This document shows positions 24,039 to 35,053 of a stretch of DNA of 64,000 nucleotides, one piece after another. Each line of letters begins with the position of its first letter. The first letter of the stretch is position 1. Under the pieces are notes generated by a model. It ran no database searches and had not been told where the DNA came from. It saw nothing but the letters and a program-made list of their open reading frames with translations. This DNA is from Apodospora peruviana (lineage: Eukaryota; Ascomycota; Sordariomycetes; Sordariales; Lasiosphaeriaceae), in NCBI GenBank assembly GCA_033439685.1, contig JAUEDM010000002.1:744001-808000 (forward strand), read 5' to 3'. A program made the position numbers and the translations under genes.

Positions 24039-26657
24039 CAAGACGGACACAGGCACGGACACACCCACACGACAGGCCTTTCTCCTCGGCTTTACGTAAC
24101 CACACTTTTATTTCTATACTTCGATGTCCAGTTTGTATCAAATGATAAGACTCGACTGAGTGTGGGACCTTGTTCTGTACTTCCTTGTTATTGTGTTGAG
24201 ACATTTTAACGGTTCGATTCGATATTTGTGTATCTCTTTGTTTATACTTTCTACTTCCTTTCAATGTATATATCATCATTCCGACATCACTCCTTCTCTG
24301 GACTGGGTTTCTTTTTTTTCCTCTTCTGGGACTCATAGGGCGGATACCTGGGCAGGGACCTGACACGGGCGGGAATTTTGTTTGATTTCAAGACGTACGA
24401 GCCTTTCTCATGACCATTCTGTGTTACTAGTGCAACAGCCCGCTACATTTGAGACGCCAGTCTCGTCTCAAGCGTACTGTGTGGCAGGCATTTCTCATGA
24501 TCCTGTGGATTTAGAAGCACCAGAGGTTACCTTGGTTAGGTAGAGAGAATTTTCAACAGATTTGTAAGAAATAACAGACTGTAAGGATCAAATCAGGTAC
24601 ACATAAGAAATTGAAAGTCCACTCTGCTGCCTACCTTCACTCCCTGAAAGGCTCCCACCACACACTCCGACTCCAACGACAAAGACCTTGTCACGAAACT
24701 CGCAAGCCTCCCCAATCACCTCAACAGTATGTCGCGCGATGAATGACCCTCGCGGCTCTAAGTACTCCACCGCATCCGGTCTGGTCCAGTTGTAGTTCGT
24801 CTTCAGAGGTGTCCGATTCCAAGGCGAAGCTACCAGTAGTCTAGTCCCCGTGACTGATCAATCGCTCTCGGATGCAGAAGCTGCGGACTTCCGCTCAAAC
24901 GGAGCGTCAGATTTGGCACCGACCTAAAAAAGCCCAATAACGCCGGCGGCGTAAGAGTAACCCCCAACGGGATAACGGTTTTTTGCACGGGCCACGGAGC
25001 TGGATGGAGCAGCCTAAATGTTCGAGGCAGAGATGCTGCGATGTCTGATTGCCGTGATGAGTGTGGTTAGTTGTTTGAGGGGCCGTTTGGACGTGACCGA
25101 AGACAGGTAGAGCCGTCTGGGGCGGCCGTAGTAAATTGGTCGAGAACGGAGGTTTACTTTGGGTCTACGAATTAGGTCTCGGAAAACGGATATCTGCAAA
25201 ATAGGTAATCTACCGAACTTACCGTACGAGATCCTATTTCTGTGATTATTGAGTACTGATGTTTAAGTAGGTCTATGTTTCATTGATCATCAGTCACCGT
25301 CGGCTGGGAGGAAAGATGCGTTCAACCTACTTGGATTGCTGTTGTTTGTGGGTTTCAAACTCGACAATCCAAGACAGATGAGATACCATGGCCAGACAGA
25401 AAATGAAAAGTCTTGGCAATACTACCTCAAACCCTACATATGTAGAGGCATGAAAGAAAGATGATTACAAACAACGCGGGCTACGCCACTCGCGACCAGA
25501 AACTGTAGTTTGTGTTGTTTCGAAATACGCACTACGCCGCACAAGCTGCCACAACGCCCGGTCTAACAGCAAGGGCATGTTGTTCTCCGAGTGGTCCCGA
25601 CCTTTTAAACGACCAATAGAGGCTGATGAGAGTGCTCTAGAATTATGCATATCTTGATGTTCACGGATTTAGCTTGTGACGGAGGTTGACTGCACCGTTG
25701 AGGCGAAGCTTCATGTAGCTAACCTCGAATTCAGAGTTACTGTGCTCGGTGACTATTACCCTGGCAGTAGCGGCTCGATTACAGGCTGAAGTATTTGATA
25801 ACGGTCAAGGGTATAGGTATGTGTAGTAATACTACTCCCATGTAATCTTGCGAGGGGCTGAGCAGTGAGCACAAACAACACAGGACGTGGGCCAATCATG
25901 GATTACCGAAAGATCTCCAGGGGTTGAGGCTCTGATTCCAGCCTAGGGTGTCACGGATCCATGCCTCTCGACAATTGCCTCGCCACATGGCCAGAGCTTT
26001 TCAACGTCTTCCTGGTTTGTCAACAGTAATCAGCTACTGAGTGTCAACGTTATGACTCCGGTTTATGCAAAACATCAGACGACCTCCTCGACCGCCCCAT
26101 TTCTCCTTTTCAACACGAAATTTGAATCTGCACTATTCGACTGATCGCACTGTTAAACGGTTGTTAAACGGTTTATTTCTTGGCCGGAGACTCACCTGTG
26201 TTTGTTTGTCTGACTGATTAATGTCATTGGACCAATGCAAAGGAATTACTACCTGGTGCTGGAATCCGGGATAGTAGGGGCCAGGGCCAGCTTGGTCTAT
26301 GTCCCATCCCATGGTGTCGGATTGATCGACCACCAGGGCAGTCTTGATCGATTCATGCGTCCGGACGATCATGTAGTCTCCGGCACCGACGATACCAGGT
26401 GCACACTCGATGGCTTGCTTGGACAGGATGTGGAATACATCAACACAGAACCATGGAAATCTAGTATAAAGGAAATACCACCGCAGGGGCTTCATTGCCC
26501 TTGCTATTTTCTATCATCATCAAGCTCACACAGCCTTCCAGCCATTACATACAGAGAAGAAGCAGCACAGACATTACTGTCTCAACAAAGTTCCTCAGTC
26601 ACCGCTTGAAGTTATCCACTAGCCCTGTGAAGGATTCTCAGACACAGTTACATCAAT
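24039..26657. other. intergenic, no gene seen
   Basis: The sequence is AT-rich with a CT-rich patch at about 24220-24320. The last part serves as upstream region of the secreted Kex2-repeat gene. No RNA gene or repeat is recognised. Confidence 0.5.
26465..26470 (+). promoter_or_regulatory. possible TATA box of the DPBB/Kex2-repeat gene
   Basis: TATAAA stands about 190 bases upstream of the ATG at 26658, at a plausible distance if the leader is about 150 bases. The assignment is by position only. Confidence 0.35.
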
Positions 26658-27365
26658 ATGTATCTCTCCACGTCCACCACCATCGCCCTCGTGGCAGCCA
26701 TCGCAGAGTTGACCTCGGCACTGCCACAACCCAAGGTCAGCTGGAACGAAACAACCATCATCGCCCGCCGTCAAGCGGACAACTTGAACACTACCGTCCC
26801 CTCCAACGAGACAACCATTCAACTCACCCGCCGCCAAGACGACTTGAACACCACAGTCCCCTGCAACGAGACTACCATCCTTACTCGCCGCCAGGAAGAC
26901 TTGAACACCACCGTTCCCGCAAATGAGACTATCCCCGCCCCCCTCATGTTCAAAAGAAAATACAAATTGCCCACTCGCCAAGTGCCATCAGAGGGGATCC
27001 TATCTCGCGTGGCACGGTCCCTCCATCTGAAGCGCGCCTTCGAAGGAGAGTTTACATTCTACTCCCCGGCCGGCGGTGTCGGGGCCTGCGGGACCACTAT
27101 CGCTGACACCGATTTCGCGGCTGCTCTGAGCGCGAGCACCTTCGGCGAGGATACCTTTGACCCGGCCACCGGCCAGCCTACGAACCCCAACTGCGGAAGG
27201 CGGCTCCGAGCCTCGGTCGGGGACAAGTCGGTCGAGGTGACTGTTGTCGATAAGTGCGCTGGATGCCAGGGGGCAGGGGACTTGGACTTGACGCCTGCTG
27301 CGTTTCAGGCGTTGACGGGGAGTTTGGATAGTGGGCGGGTTTCGGGGAGCTGGGATTTCATCTAA
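26658..27365 (+). CDS. secreted Kex2-type repeat protein with C-terminal double-psi beta-barrel
   Basis: This 235-residue protein has three parts. Residues 1-22 are a signal peptide (MYLSTSTTIALVAAIAELTSA). Residues about 27-100 hold three and a half tandem copies of a unit of about 20 residues. Each copy has a dibasic RRQ followed by DLNTTVP and NETTI, so every unit carries a possible Kex2 cut and two N-glycosylation sequons. A KR site and a TRQ close the repeat zone. Residues about 125-235 form an RlpA/expansin-like double-psi beta-barrel with conserved GVGACGTTI, VEVTVVDKCAGCQG and DLDLTPAAFQAL. Proteins of this barrel class in fungi are secreted, often small, and act on or at cell walls. 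The inference is a precursor processed in the Golgi into short peptides plus a barrel domain. It is intronless and converges on the MFS gene 305 bases downstream. Confidence 0.88.
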   Translation: MYLSTSTTIALVAAIAELTSALPQPKVSWNETTIIARRQADNLNTTVPSNETTIQLTRRQDDLNTTVPCNETTILTRRQEDLNTTVPANETIPAPLMFKRKYKLPTRQVPSEGILSRVARSLHLKRAFEGEFTFYSPAGGVGACGTTIADTDFAAALSASTFGEDTFDPATGQPTNPNCGRRLRASVGDKSVEVTVVDKCAGCQGAGDLDLTPAAFQALTGSLDSGRVSGSWDFI

Positions 27366-27669
27366 ATACCTAGTAGAAATGCTTTCGTTTTTTTTTTTTT
27401 TTTTCTCTTTATCTGTTTTAACACTTTTACACAAGTTGTGTCGGAGCAGGGGCAGGAGTTTTCATATATGATTCAGGGAAAAGGGGGTTGCGTGCGCGAG
27501 ATGGGGGGATACATTGTAAACAATCATTTTGATGCATATTAGCGGCATTTCACTTTCATTCAATAGCATAGATTTCATATTTCATACAACTTTCCATGCT
27601 TCATCATGATATCCTAGCAACAGTTCTAACAAACTTATATGTACTGGGAATACTACTTCACTCCAATAA
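27366..27669. other. intergenic between convergent genes
   Basis: It contains a T-run at about 27388-27404 just after the stop of the secreted protein. It is probably the 3' region of both convergent genes. Confidence 0.5.
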
Positions 27670-29255
27670 TCAATACTGGAACCTCCACCTCGGATCATCA
27701 TCCCCCTCCCAGTCAACCAAATCGCCAACATCCTGCACCTCAGGCGTAATCGCTTCCCGCTTCGCGTTCTCCTTCCTCAGCAGGAAATACAGCACTGTCG
27801 AAACGGTAATGTTACCCGCCAGATAGCCCAGCGCAAAACTGTGACCGACGATATACCGGGGGCCGTCAAACTCGCGGTACAGCTGCGTGCCCAGCACGGC
27901 GCCGCAGTTGCCGATGCTGATCTGCATCGCGTTTGCGACCGCGCGCTTTGTTTGACCAGAGACGTTGATGGCGGGCCAGGACAGGGCCAGCGCCGTGGCC
28001 GGGTAGATGCCGCCAGCAGCGAAAAATGTGCCTACGTAAGACACGCCCGGGCGAGCTTTGGGGTTGGTGTTGGAAAGCAGGATGATATATCCAATAATGG
28101 CGAAGGAGGCCGACCCAATAATGAAGATGGCGCGCTTGTGGAATTTTTCCGAGTAGATGGCCACCGTCAGGGTCGTGATGAAGGCGAAGGCGTAGGGCGG
28201 GATGGTTAGAAGCTGGGCGTTGGCAGCGGTGTAGCCGAGATCCTTGATGATGGTGGGCAAGAACAGGGAGAAGGTGTACAGAGGCAAGCTCATGGTGTGG
28301 AAGCTTAGACCATAAAGCCAGCACTTGGGGTCGCGCAGCGCCTTGACGACGTTGCCCCAGGTGAAGCTCTCGTCGTGCGTCGCATCACTGTCGGAGGCTA
28401 AGCGGGCGCGGATGAATTTGCGCTCCTTGTCGCTCAGGAAGCTGGCGGTGTCGGGGTAGTTGTGGATGAACCAGTACGCCGCCACCGCCACGACGATCGT
28501 GGCAAGGCCTTCCAGGATGAAGATCCAGTGCCAGCCGTTCTCCCACACGACGCCCTTCATGTGGCCGATCCCAAAGGCCAAGATACCACCAAACGAACCC
28601 GCCAGCGCGGCAGCCCCGAAGAAGAGCGAGATACGGTACTGCCTCTCGCGCCGCTTGTACCACATGGAGAAGTAGTACACCACGCCGGGAAACAGACCCG
28701 ACTCGGTCACGCCGAGGAAGAAGCGGGCCACGAAGAAGCCGGCGAGGTTGTGGACCACGCCCAGCAGCGTCGCGACGATTCCCCAGGCGATGGTCAGAGT
28801 GGGCAGCCAGAACCGCGGCGTGGTTCGCTTGAGTATGATGTTGCACGGAACCTATTTTTCCAGGAATCATCAGCCATCTGTACTCTGCTCATCAGATTTA
28901 GAGAAATACTCACTTCAAAGATGACATAACCGATGAAATACAGCGTCAGACCGGTAAGATATTGGTTTCCGGTCATGTTCAGATCCTTGGCCAAGCCCTC
29001 GACCTTGGCGTTGCCGACGTTGCTGCGGTCGAGGAAGGAGAGGAGGTAGAGTATGCCGACGGCCGGGAGGAGACGCCAGTCGATCTTCCGGAGCAGAGCC
29101 TTTTCGTTGACGGCGCCCGTCTCGGAGTCATCAGAGTCGGAAGCAGATGCCGGGTCGGCGGCCTCGGTCTTCTTGTCGACCGGGAACGCCGTGGCCGCGG
29201 TGTCCTCTTCAGCGGCCTTGGCCGGCGGTCGGCCGTCAGTTACGAGCGTGGCCAT
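27670..29255 (-). CDS. MFS transporter, anion:cation symporter family
   Basis: It is a plasma-membrane proton-coupled carrier of the ACS family (Dal5/allantoate, Tna1/nicotinate and related). Exon 1 is 29255-28914 and exon 2 is 28851-27670, with a 62-base GT-AG intron. The product is 507 residues with about 12 membrane segments. The cytosolic N-terminus is acidic. The first segment region reads LLRKIDWRLLPAVGILYLLS followed by FLDRSNVGNAKVEGL, a hallmark of the ACS family. Later segments include FLGVTESGLFPGVVYYFSMW and GLSFHTMSLPLYTFSLFLPT. The C-terminal tail ends DDDPRWRFQY, the usual acidic tail with a WR..Y end seen in this family. The substrate is not inferable. It is not part of an obvious cluster. 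Confidence 0.93.
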
Positions 29256-30416
29256 GCTTGGTAAAGCGATTGGGGGAGTCAGATATTGATACTATTGCTG
29301 GATATCGGAGCGAGGATTGTTGACTTTAGTGTATGGTAGTATCGGAGAATTCGACGACCGCCCTGAGCCTGGAAATAGGCCCACGACAGTTGCTGATACT
29401 TAGTACTGATGCAGATGTAGTCCTACTTTACGATGTCAAGAGTGAAACACGGCAGTCTGTCGAATCGGGAATATATGGCCATACTTATGAAGACCGAGGT
29501 GGCTCGCTTACAGACATACCATAAGAAGAGCCCTCTGGTTTGCACTAACTGACCCTGTCTATTGAGAACTGCAAAGGACCAGACCAGTCCAGACTGACCG
29601 CCCATTGCATTTGCTGCGAAGGCTCAAGTTTGGGGGTTTCTTACCGAATTTACTTGTGGTTGCAGCAGTAGAGCCATCATCACATCGCCGCCAGTATGGC
29701 GACATTTGGGTTCGGCTAATGCCATTGGCCCATCCCGCGCTCTGGTTGCGAGCCGTGCAGGGGTTCAATGACGACATCTCGACCCCGGGCTTTGGCTTTC
29801 TTTGTGGACGTTATCAACTGCACTGATGAGGTCAGAGAGCATGTTGTATGTCCCGACGGCCAGGATCTGTCTGATATGTTGGGTATTGATCCTGGGGTGG
29901 TGCAGTGCGGCATGGGAAATGGCTGAAAATGGGGGATGAGAGACAAGCTCAAAGGATGGCGACGGACTGTTTTCTTCTTTCGTTTTTTAATGTGATGCAG
30001 TAATATTACTATTCTTTCAGGGCTACGGCCTGATTAGCAGATCTAGTTTGCCAATTGTCTTTCACGTCAGTTTTCTGGAGACCTTGGCCGACTGGAACCA
30101 TGAAGGTATTCCGTATAAGTGGACGGAAAATGGATATCGCCATTGGTGGAAGGGCAAAGCTCGGGCCGGGAAATATTCAAACATGATTTACGTCTAGGTG
30201 TCATTCAATTTAACCCTTCATGCATGCAAGGAAGTTTGTATTTATTTATTTCATCAGAGGATTCATAGCAGCGTTAAACAGTCCCAAACATCTAGCTTCC
30301 ACCATGAAGCTTCTACATAATCTACAGTACAACACACACAAATATATATACACAAGATGCATTCAACACTTCCTACATGTACCAAGTCATAGTCGTCCAA
30401 TAATACATACAGCTTA
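29256..30416. other. intergenic, no gene seen
   Basis: This is the upstream region of the MFS gene and the 3' flank of the LysM gene. No supported feature was found. Confidence 0.5.
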
Positions 30417-33400
30417 TTACTCATGACACGCCCCAGAATGACAATTCTCCCCCTTGCAGTAGTCATCCGTAGAACCACAGTATCCAGACGAGCTACAACA
30501 CACGCCAAACTGGCTGCCCGTACACGTCTTGTCGCCCGCAAACAGCGGCCCGCAAGACCCATCAACCGAGATACCGCCAACATTCGGATCGCAGTTTCCG
30601 GAAGCACAGTTGCCGGGCCCGCAGAAATCACTCCCGTTCCCACAGAAGCCGTAAATACTGCAGCAGTCGCCGGCAGTGCAGACGTAGTAGTTGTGGTCGG
30701 GGCCGCACGAGCCGTCGGGCGTCAGCTGTCCCGACTCGCACCCGCCTGATTGGCAGTTCTGCGGCGCGCAGAAATCTGTCCCAGACCCGCAGGTTCCGTC
30801 GTTGCTGCAGCAGTCGCCGAAGCCGGACCCGGGACACACGGCGTTCCTGTCAGACCCGGGGCCGCAGGTGCCGTCCGTCGAGGTGGGCGCCGGCGCGACG
30901 GGGTACACGCAGTACGAGTAGCCGAGCCACAGGTTCGTGCAGTCGGCTAGTAACTCCGGGTTGAGCTGCAGAAAGGCGTCGAGGGTAATACCGTAGCGCA
31001 GCGCAATCACCTGGCACGTGTCCTGGGCCCGCACCTCGTAGTACAGGCCGCATTCTGGGGATGTGCCGGTCGGGGTTGGGCCGGGCGGTGTCGCGGTCGT
31101 GTAGTAGGTCCCGCTGGCACCGGTCGGGTTGTACACTGGCGAGGGCAGGGCGACGAAGCCACCGTGTGGCGAGACGCAGAGGTGCTGGTTGCCCATCAGC
31201 TGGTCGCAGGTTCCGATCATGTTGGGGTTCCACGTCTGGAACTGGGCCATCATGGTCGCGTTGTCGGAGGTGCCAGTGGTGTTTACCAGGCTTGCGAGGG
31301 CGCTGGCGCAGGTGCCGGTTTCTGCGAGGAAGCCTGTGTTGCACGCTGGTGGTAGACAGATCTGGGTGTCCACGTCGCAGAGGAGGTCACCCGTGGCCGC
31401 TTGGGCGTCGCCGCTGGCCACGTTGTACATCTCGGCGAGCTTGTTGCAGCCGTAGGGCATGCCATTGGCGTCGGCGGTGTCGACCATCTGTCCTGCGCAT
31501 GTGGTGGTGGCGGTTGGAGGCGCCGTCGCGGTGCCGGTCTGGCTGAGTCCGGCTGCTATCACGGCGCTCCGTGCCACGGCGACGTTGGATTTGAAGACGT
31601 CGATGGCCCAGACACCTCCGCACCGCTCGCTCGGCTTGGCTCCGCACGGCATGTTGCAGCTGGTGGACGGAAGAGCCTGTGCGCCGGCGAACAGCTCGCT
31701 GCCGCAGTAGCACTGCGTCCCGTACTCGACGCCGAACAGCTCCTCGCCTTCGTCTTCGCAGAGGATGGAGCACTGGGTGATGGTCATGTTCGGGTGCTCC
31801 CTCGTGACGCCGTCGAGCGTCCGGTCCTCGACTTGGTCGGAGAAACAGCCCTGGTATGTCCACCCGTAGACTGCCGCGCCTGGAGCAGGTGTTGGATCAC
31901 CAGGAGGAGGAGATGAGGTGGTTAAAGTCGGAGTGGTGACGGGCAGCTTGGAGTAGACATCCAAGTTCCAGCCACCGCCGCATCTCGCCGACGCATCGCC
32001 GTCGCAGATATGATCACATCCAGTAGAGACGGTTGCGGCGCTGTTCAAAGCGGACCCGCACCAGCACTCCTGCCCGTACTCGACTCCGGCGAATGCATAC
32101 CCGTCGGCGGCACAGAACGTGGCGCATTCCTGCGACGTCATGGAGCCCGGGTCGGTGGTCGACTTGTCCGGGAGCGTCCTGTCCTCAGCATCGGTGTAGC
32201 AACCTACGTGGGCCCATCCGGCGACGGGTTTGACCGTCGGAGTGGGCGTGCCGCTGGGAACAGATGCCGCCGTGGTGGACGAGTAGATGTCGATGGCCCA
32301 CCCGCCGCCGCAAAGCTCGCTCGCGTCGCCATTGCACGACGTGGCGCAGTTGGAGGCGGCCTGAGGTGCGCCTCCGTTCGTGACGGCGTCCGAACACCAG
32401 CATTCGTTCCCGTTCTCGACGCCAAACATGGCAAAGCCCTGGCCCGAGCACGTCGTCTCACACTTCTCGACCGTCAGGTCGGTGAAGGCTTGGTTGCTGT
32501 CCGGAAGCGTCCGGGCTTGTGCGTCGGTGTAGCATCCCAAGTGTGCGTAACCGGGGATTTGGACGTTTGGTGTCAACTCCCGCTTTGCCTTTCTTCGCTT
32601 CATGAAGGCGAGGACAGTCGGTGCAGCGGTGGCCGGACCTTGATTCTTCATTATCCACATGGATTTGTTTTGAGGAAAGGTGGGAGATGACAACTCACCG
32701 ACGTACAGCGTTCTTGATGCTGTGGTAGCAGGCATAGTTGTTGTGCAAAAGGACTGGAGATCGGCCCACTGATCCAGCAGAGAATTTGTGTGGTCACCCT
32801 CGGCCAGAAAAGGACTTTCCAGCCTGCCGTGAAAGTACTTGAGGAAGCAATCACTACAGATCTTGTCTCCCATGTCAGCACCTCAGCACCGAACGGTAGA
32901 TAGATGATAGTAAGTACATACCAGATCTGAGGAATACAAATTGGTGACGCTGTTGAGGCTTGCAGGTACAACAGACGGATTGAAATCCGGATCCGCGCAC
33001 TCCGGCATGTCTAGTTCTGGGTCATCATCTGCGGTATAAATCTGCATCAGCTTTCCTGAGCCTCCCGATAATTATGATAGGGCAGGAAGACGTGGGCAAC
33101 TCACAGATGCAGTAGTCATCATCGTACTGAGCGGGCTCTTGTCCCTGCCACTGCTCCTTCTCGATCACGCACCAAGAGCCCGTGTTCGACTTCAGACAGG
33201 CCAGGTCGTGCCCATTCTTGTAAATGTGCACCAAGGTCTCGGCCTTGATCCAGTGGCCGTCCATGATGACCTTCTGCCCCATGCATTGCTGTTTGACATT
33301 CTGTTCCCAGCCGCCGAGCGCACTGGCGCAGCCCGAAGTACACAGAGCCGTCAAGTTGTTGCTGGTCCACGTATAGAGGTGGTAGTGCGCTGCGTTTGTC

Positions 33401-33657
33401 AAGTGTCCCTGTGGACAGCCTGAAAGGGATGCATTTCTGTTGCGTGGTATGTATCGTCAGGATAAGAGGACATCTAAGCAGGCAGCCACAACATTGGACG
33501 GGACTTACATGGCATTAAGACAGCTGGAGTCGACATCTAGTGAGATGCTCATCGTCTCAGGACTCATCCATGGCCACATGATGAAGTCCTGCTGGGCCGC
33601 CAGTGCTGCCCGCCCACAGGCCAAGACTACGATGAGCAGCCAGTCTTTTGGTCTCAT
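30417..33657 (-). CDS. secreted chitin/glycan-binding protein with WSC, LysM and ChtBD1 domains
   Basis: Five exons fit: 33657-33509, 33436-33105, 33028-32922, 32861-32699 and 32638-30417. They are joined by four short GT-AG introns and give 990 residues. The last intron (60 bases) could also be read through. The N-terminus is a signal peptide (MRPKDWLLIVVLACGRAALA). A Cys-containing region typical of fungal LysM proteins follows (LTALCTSGCASALGGWEQ, LYSSDLICSDCFLKYF). Then come three WSC domains (for example GYAHLGCYTDAQARTL, ECWC and LCGGGW motifs), a LysM-like pair (one good copy: YYEVRAQDTCQVIALRYGIT ... LWLGYSYCVYPV), and three hevein-type ChtBD1 modules at the C-terminus (DGSCGPDHNYYVCTAGDCC, YGFCGNGSDFC). 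There is no catalytic domain, so it probably binds chitin or fungal wall glycans outside the cell. It diverges from the GH18 chitinase across 1.4 kb, a pairing known for subgroup C chitinases. The combination with WSC repeats is less usual. Confidence 0.88.
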
Positions 33658-35053
33658 TTTTGGGCTTTTGTCGAGAAGCATGAGATCCGAAGGCACTTAG
33701 TTGCCACTGAAACAACTAGAGAGAGAGATGGAACAGACAAATAAGGGTTTGGGAATGAGACAGGGAGAGCATTCACTCTTGTCCAGACGATAATCTCGCT
33801 GTCAATTAAGAAATTCGCTGAAAAGGGGTTATCATCGGATGCCGGATGCCGGATACGGAACTGCACACCTGACATCTAGGATGCTGGCAGCTCGGCAGAT
33901 AATGCGGTCCTCATTAAATTACTTGGCCCTTATCGACGACATCCAGGATCCACGTTTAGGCTTCTACAAACAGGTACCTCGGCTCATAGGAAAAGGGGTA
34001 ACAGGTAGTTAGCTTACTGGATTGAACCCGCCATTTGTCTGGATTGGAACACCTTTTCCAGGCGCCCGGACAATAGAAATAACTACTTATTGCTCCCGTA
34101 ATCACCAGTCAACTATTGTATGTTACCCAATCTCAATATTTGCAGCTACTATGGAGTAGCGATTGTCTCCATTCGTGTTACCGACAGCCGACTACCACCC
34201 CGGATCTCGTAAGCTGCAAGGGCTCGTAAGGAAAGGGCTGCAAGGTACGTGTATCAGTAAGCCTCGTGCATGATCACCAACCACACGTGTGGAACCAGAC
34301 CTGAAATGAGGCTCCCGCTGGTTCTCCTCCCTGTCATTCAGGGGCGCGTATCCATGATTCGGAACTAATTAATAGCTGTAAGGCGGCTTATAAGCGTTAC
34401 CAGGCTTCGCTTGTGTAATGTTGTGGTACCGATTCACGCGAGCATTTAAATGCATGCAACCCTAATTGCACGCGGCGTTCTCTGTAAGTGACTTACTAAG
34501 CCAGCAGCACAACAGCCACCTAATCAGTCCACGCGAGGTGTGCAGCTTACCTTGCGAATGTGGTAACAATATTTACTTTAATTCCGGGCTCCAAGGCAAG
34601 TAAAATTAGGATTAGTGATCTCACATGCGGTAAATATTGGAGATGGCTATGGCGAAGGGCCCTGACTTTTGACAAAGGGTATCCAAGCAACTTATTTCTA
34701 TTGACATGATGTGTGCAACAATACCACCGTGAATAATCGGGATGGGAAGATGTGACCTCCCATGTACGATCCAGGGGTATCGCTCGGGTTGACTCTTTGG
34801 TGCCGAATAACCGGGGACTAGATGAAGGTTACTTAGTGTCTGCTGACAGCTTGGTCCTGTTCCGGACAGAGTCTAGACTCTTATGTGCATCCAAGGGGAA
34901 AGAAAGAGGTTGTCGACGAGGTCCGGTCCTCGGTCAGCTTCAAAATATAGGTAGGTAGTAGTAGCCGCTGCCGAGAGAAGTCGTTAAGCCAGGACAAGTC
35001 CAGTTCGGCAGACGCTCGTTCACCATCCCCGACTGGAACTGTCTGGTACAATC
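33658..35053. promoter_or_regulatory. shared divergent upstream region of LysM protein and chitinase
   Basis: This region of 1.4 kb lies between two genes that point away from each other and encode related secreted chitin-directed proteins, so co-regulation is a reasonable inference. I found no certain TATA box or known operator. The sequence is AT-rich between about 34380 and 34740. No other gene is visible. Confidence 0.45.
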
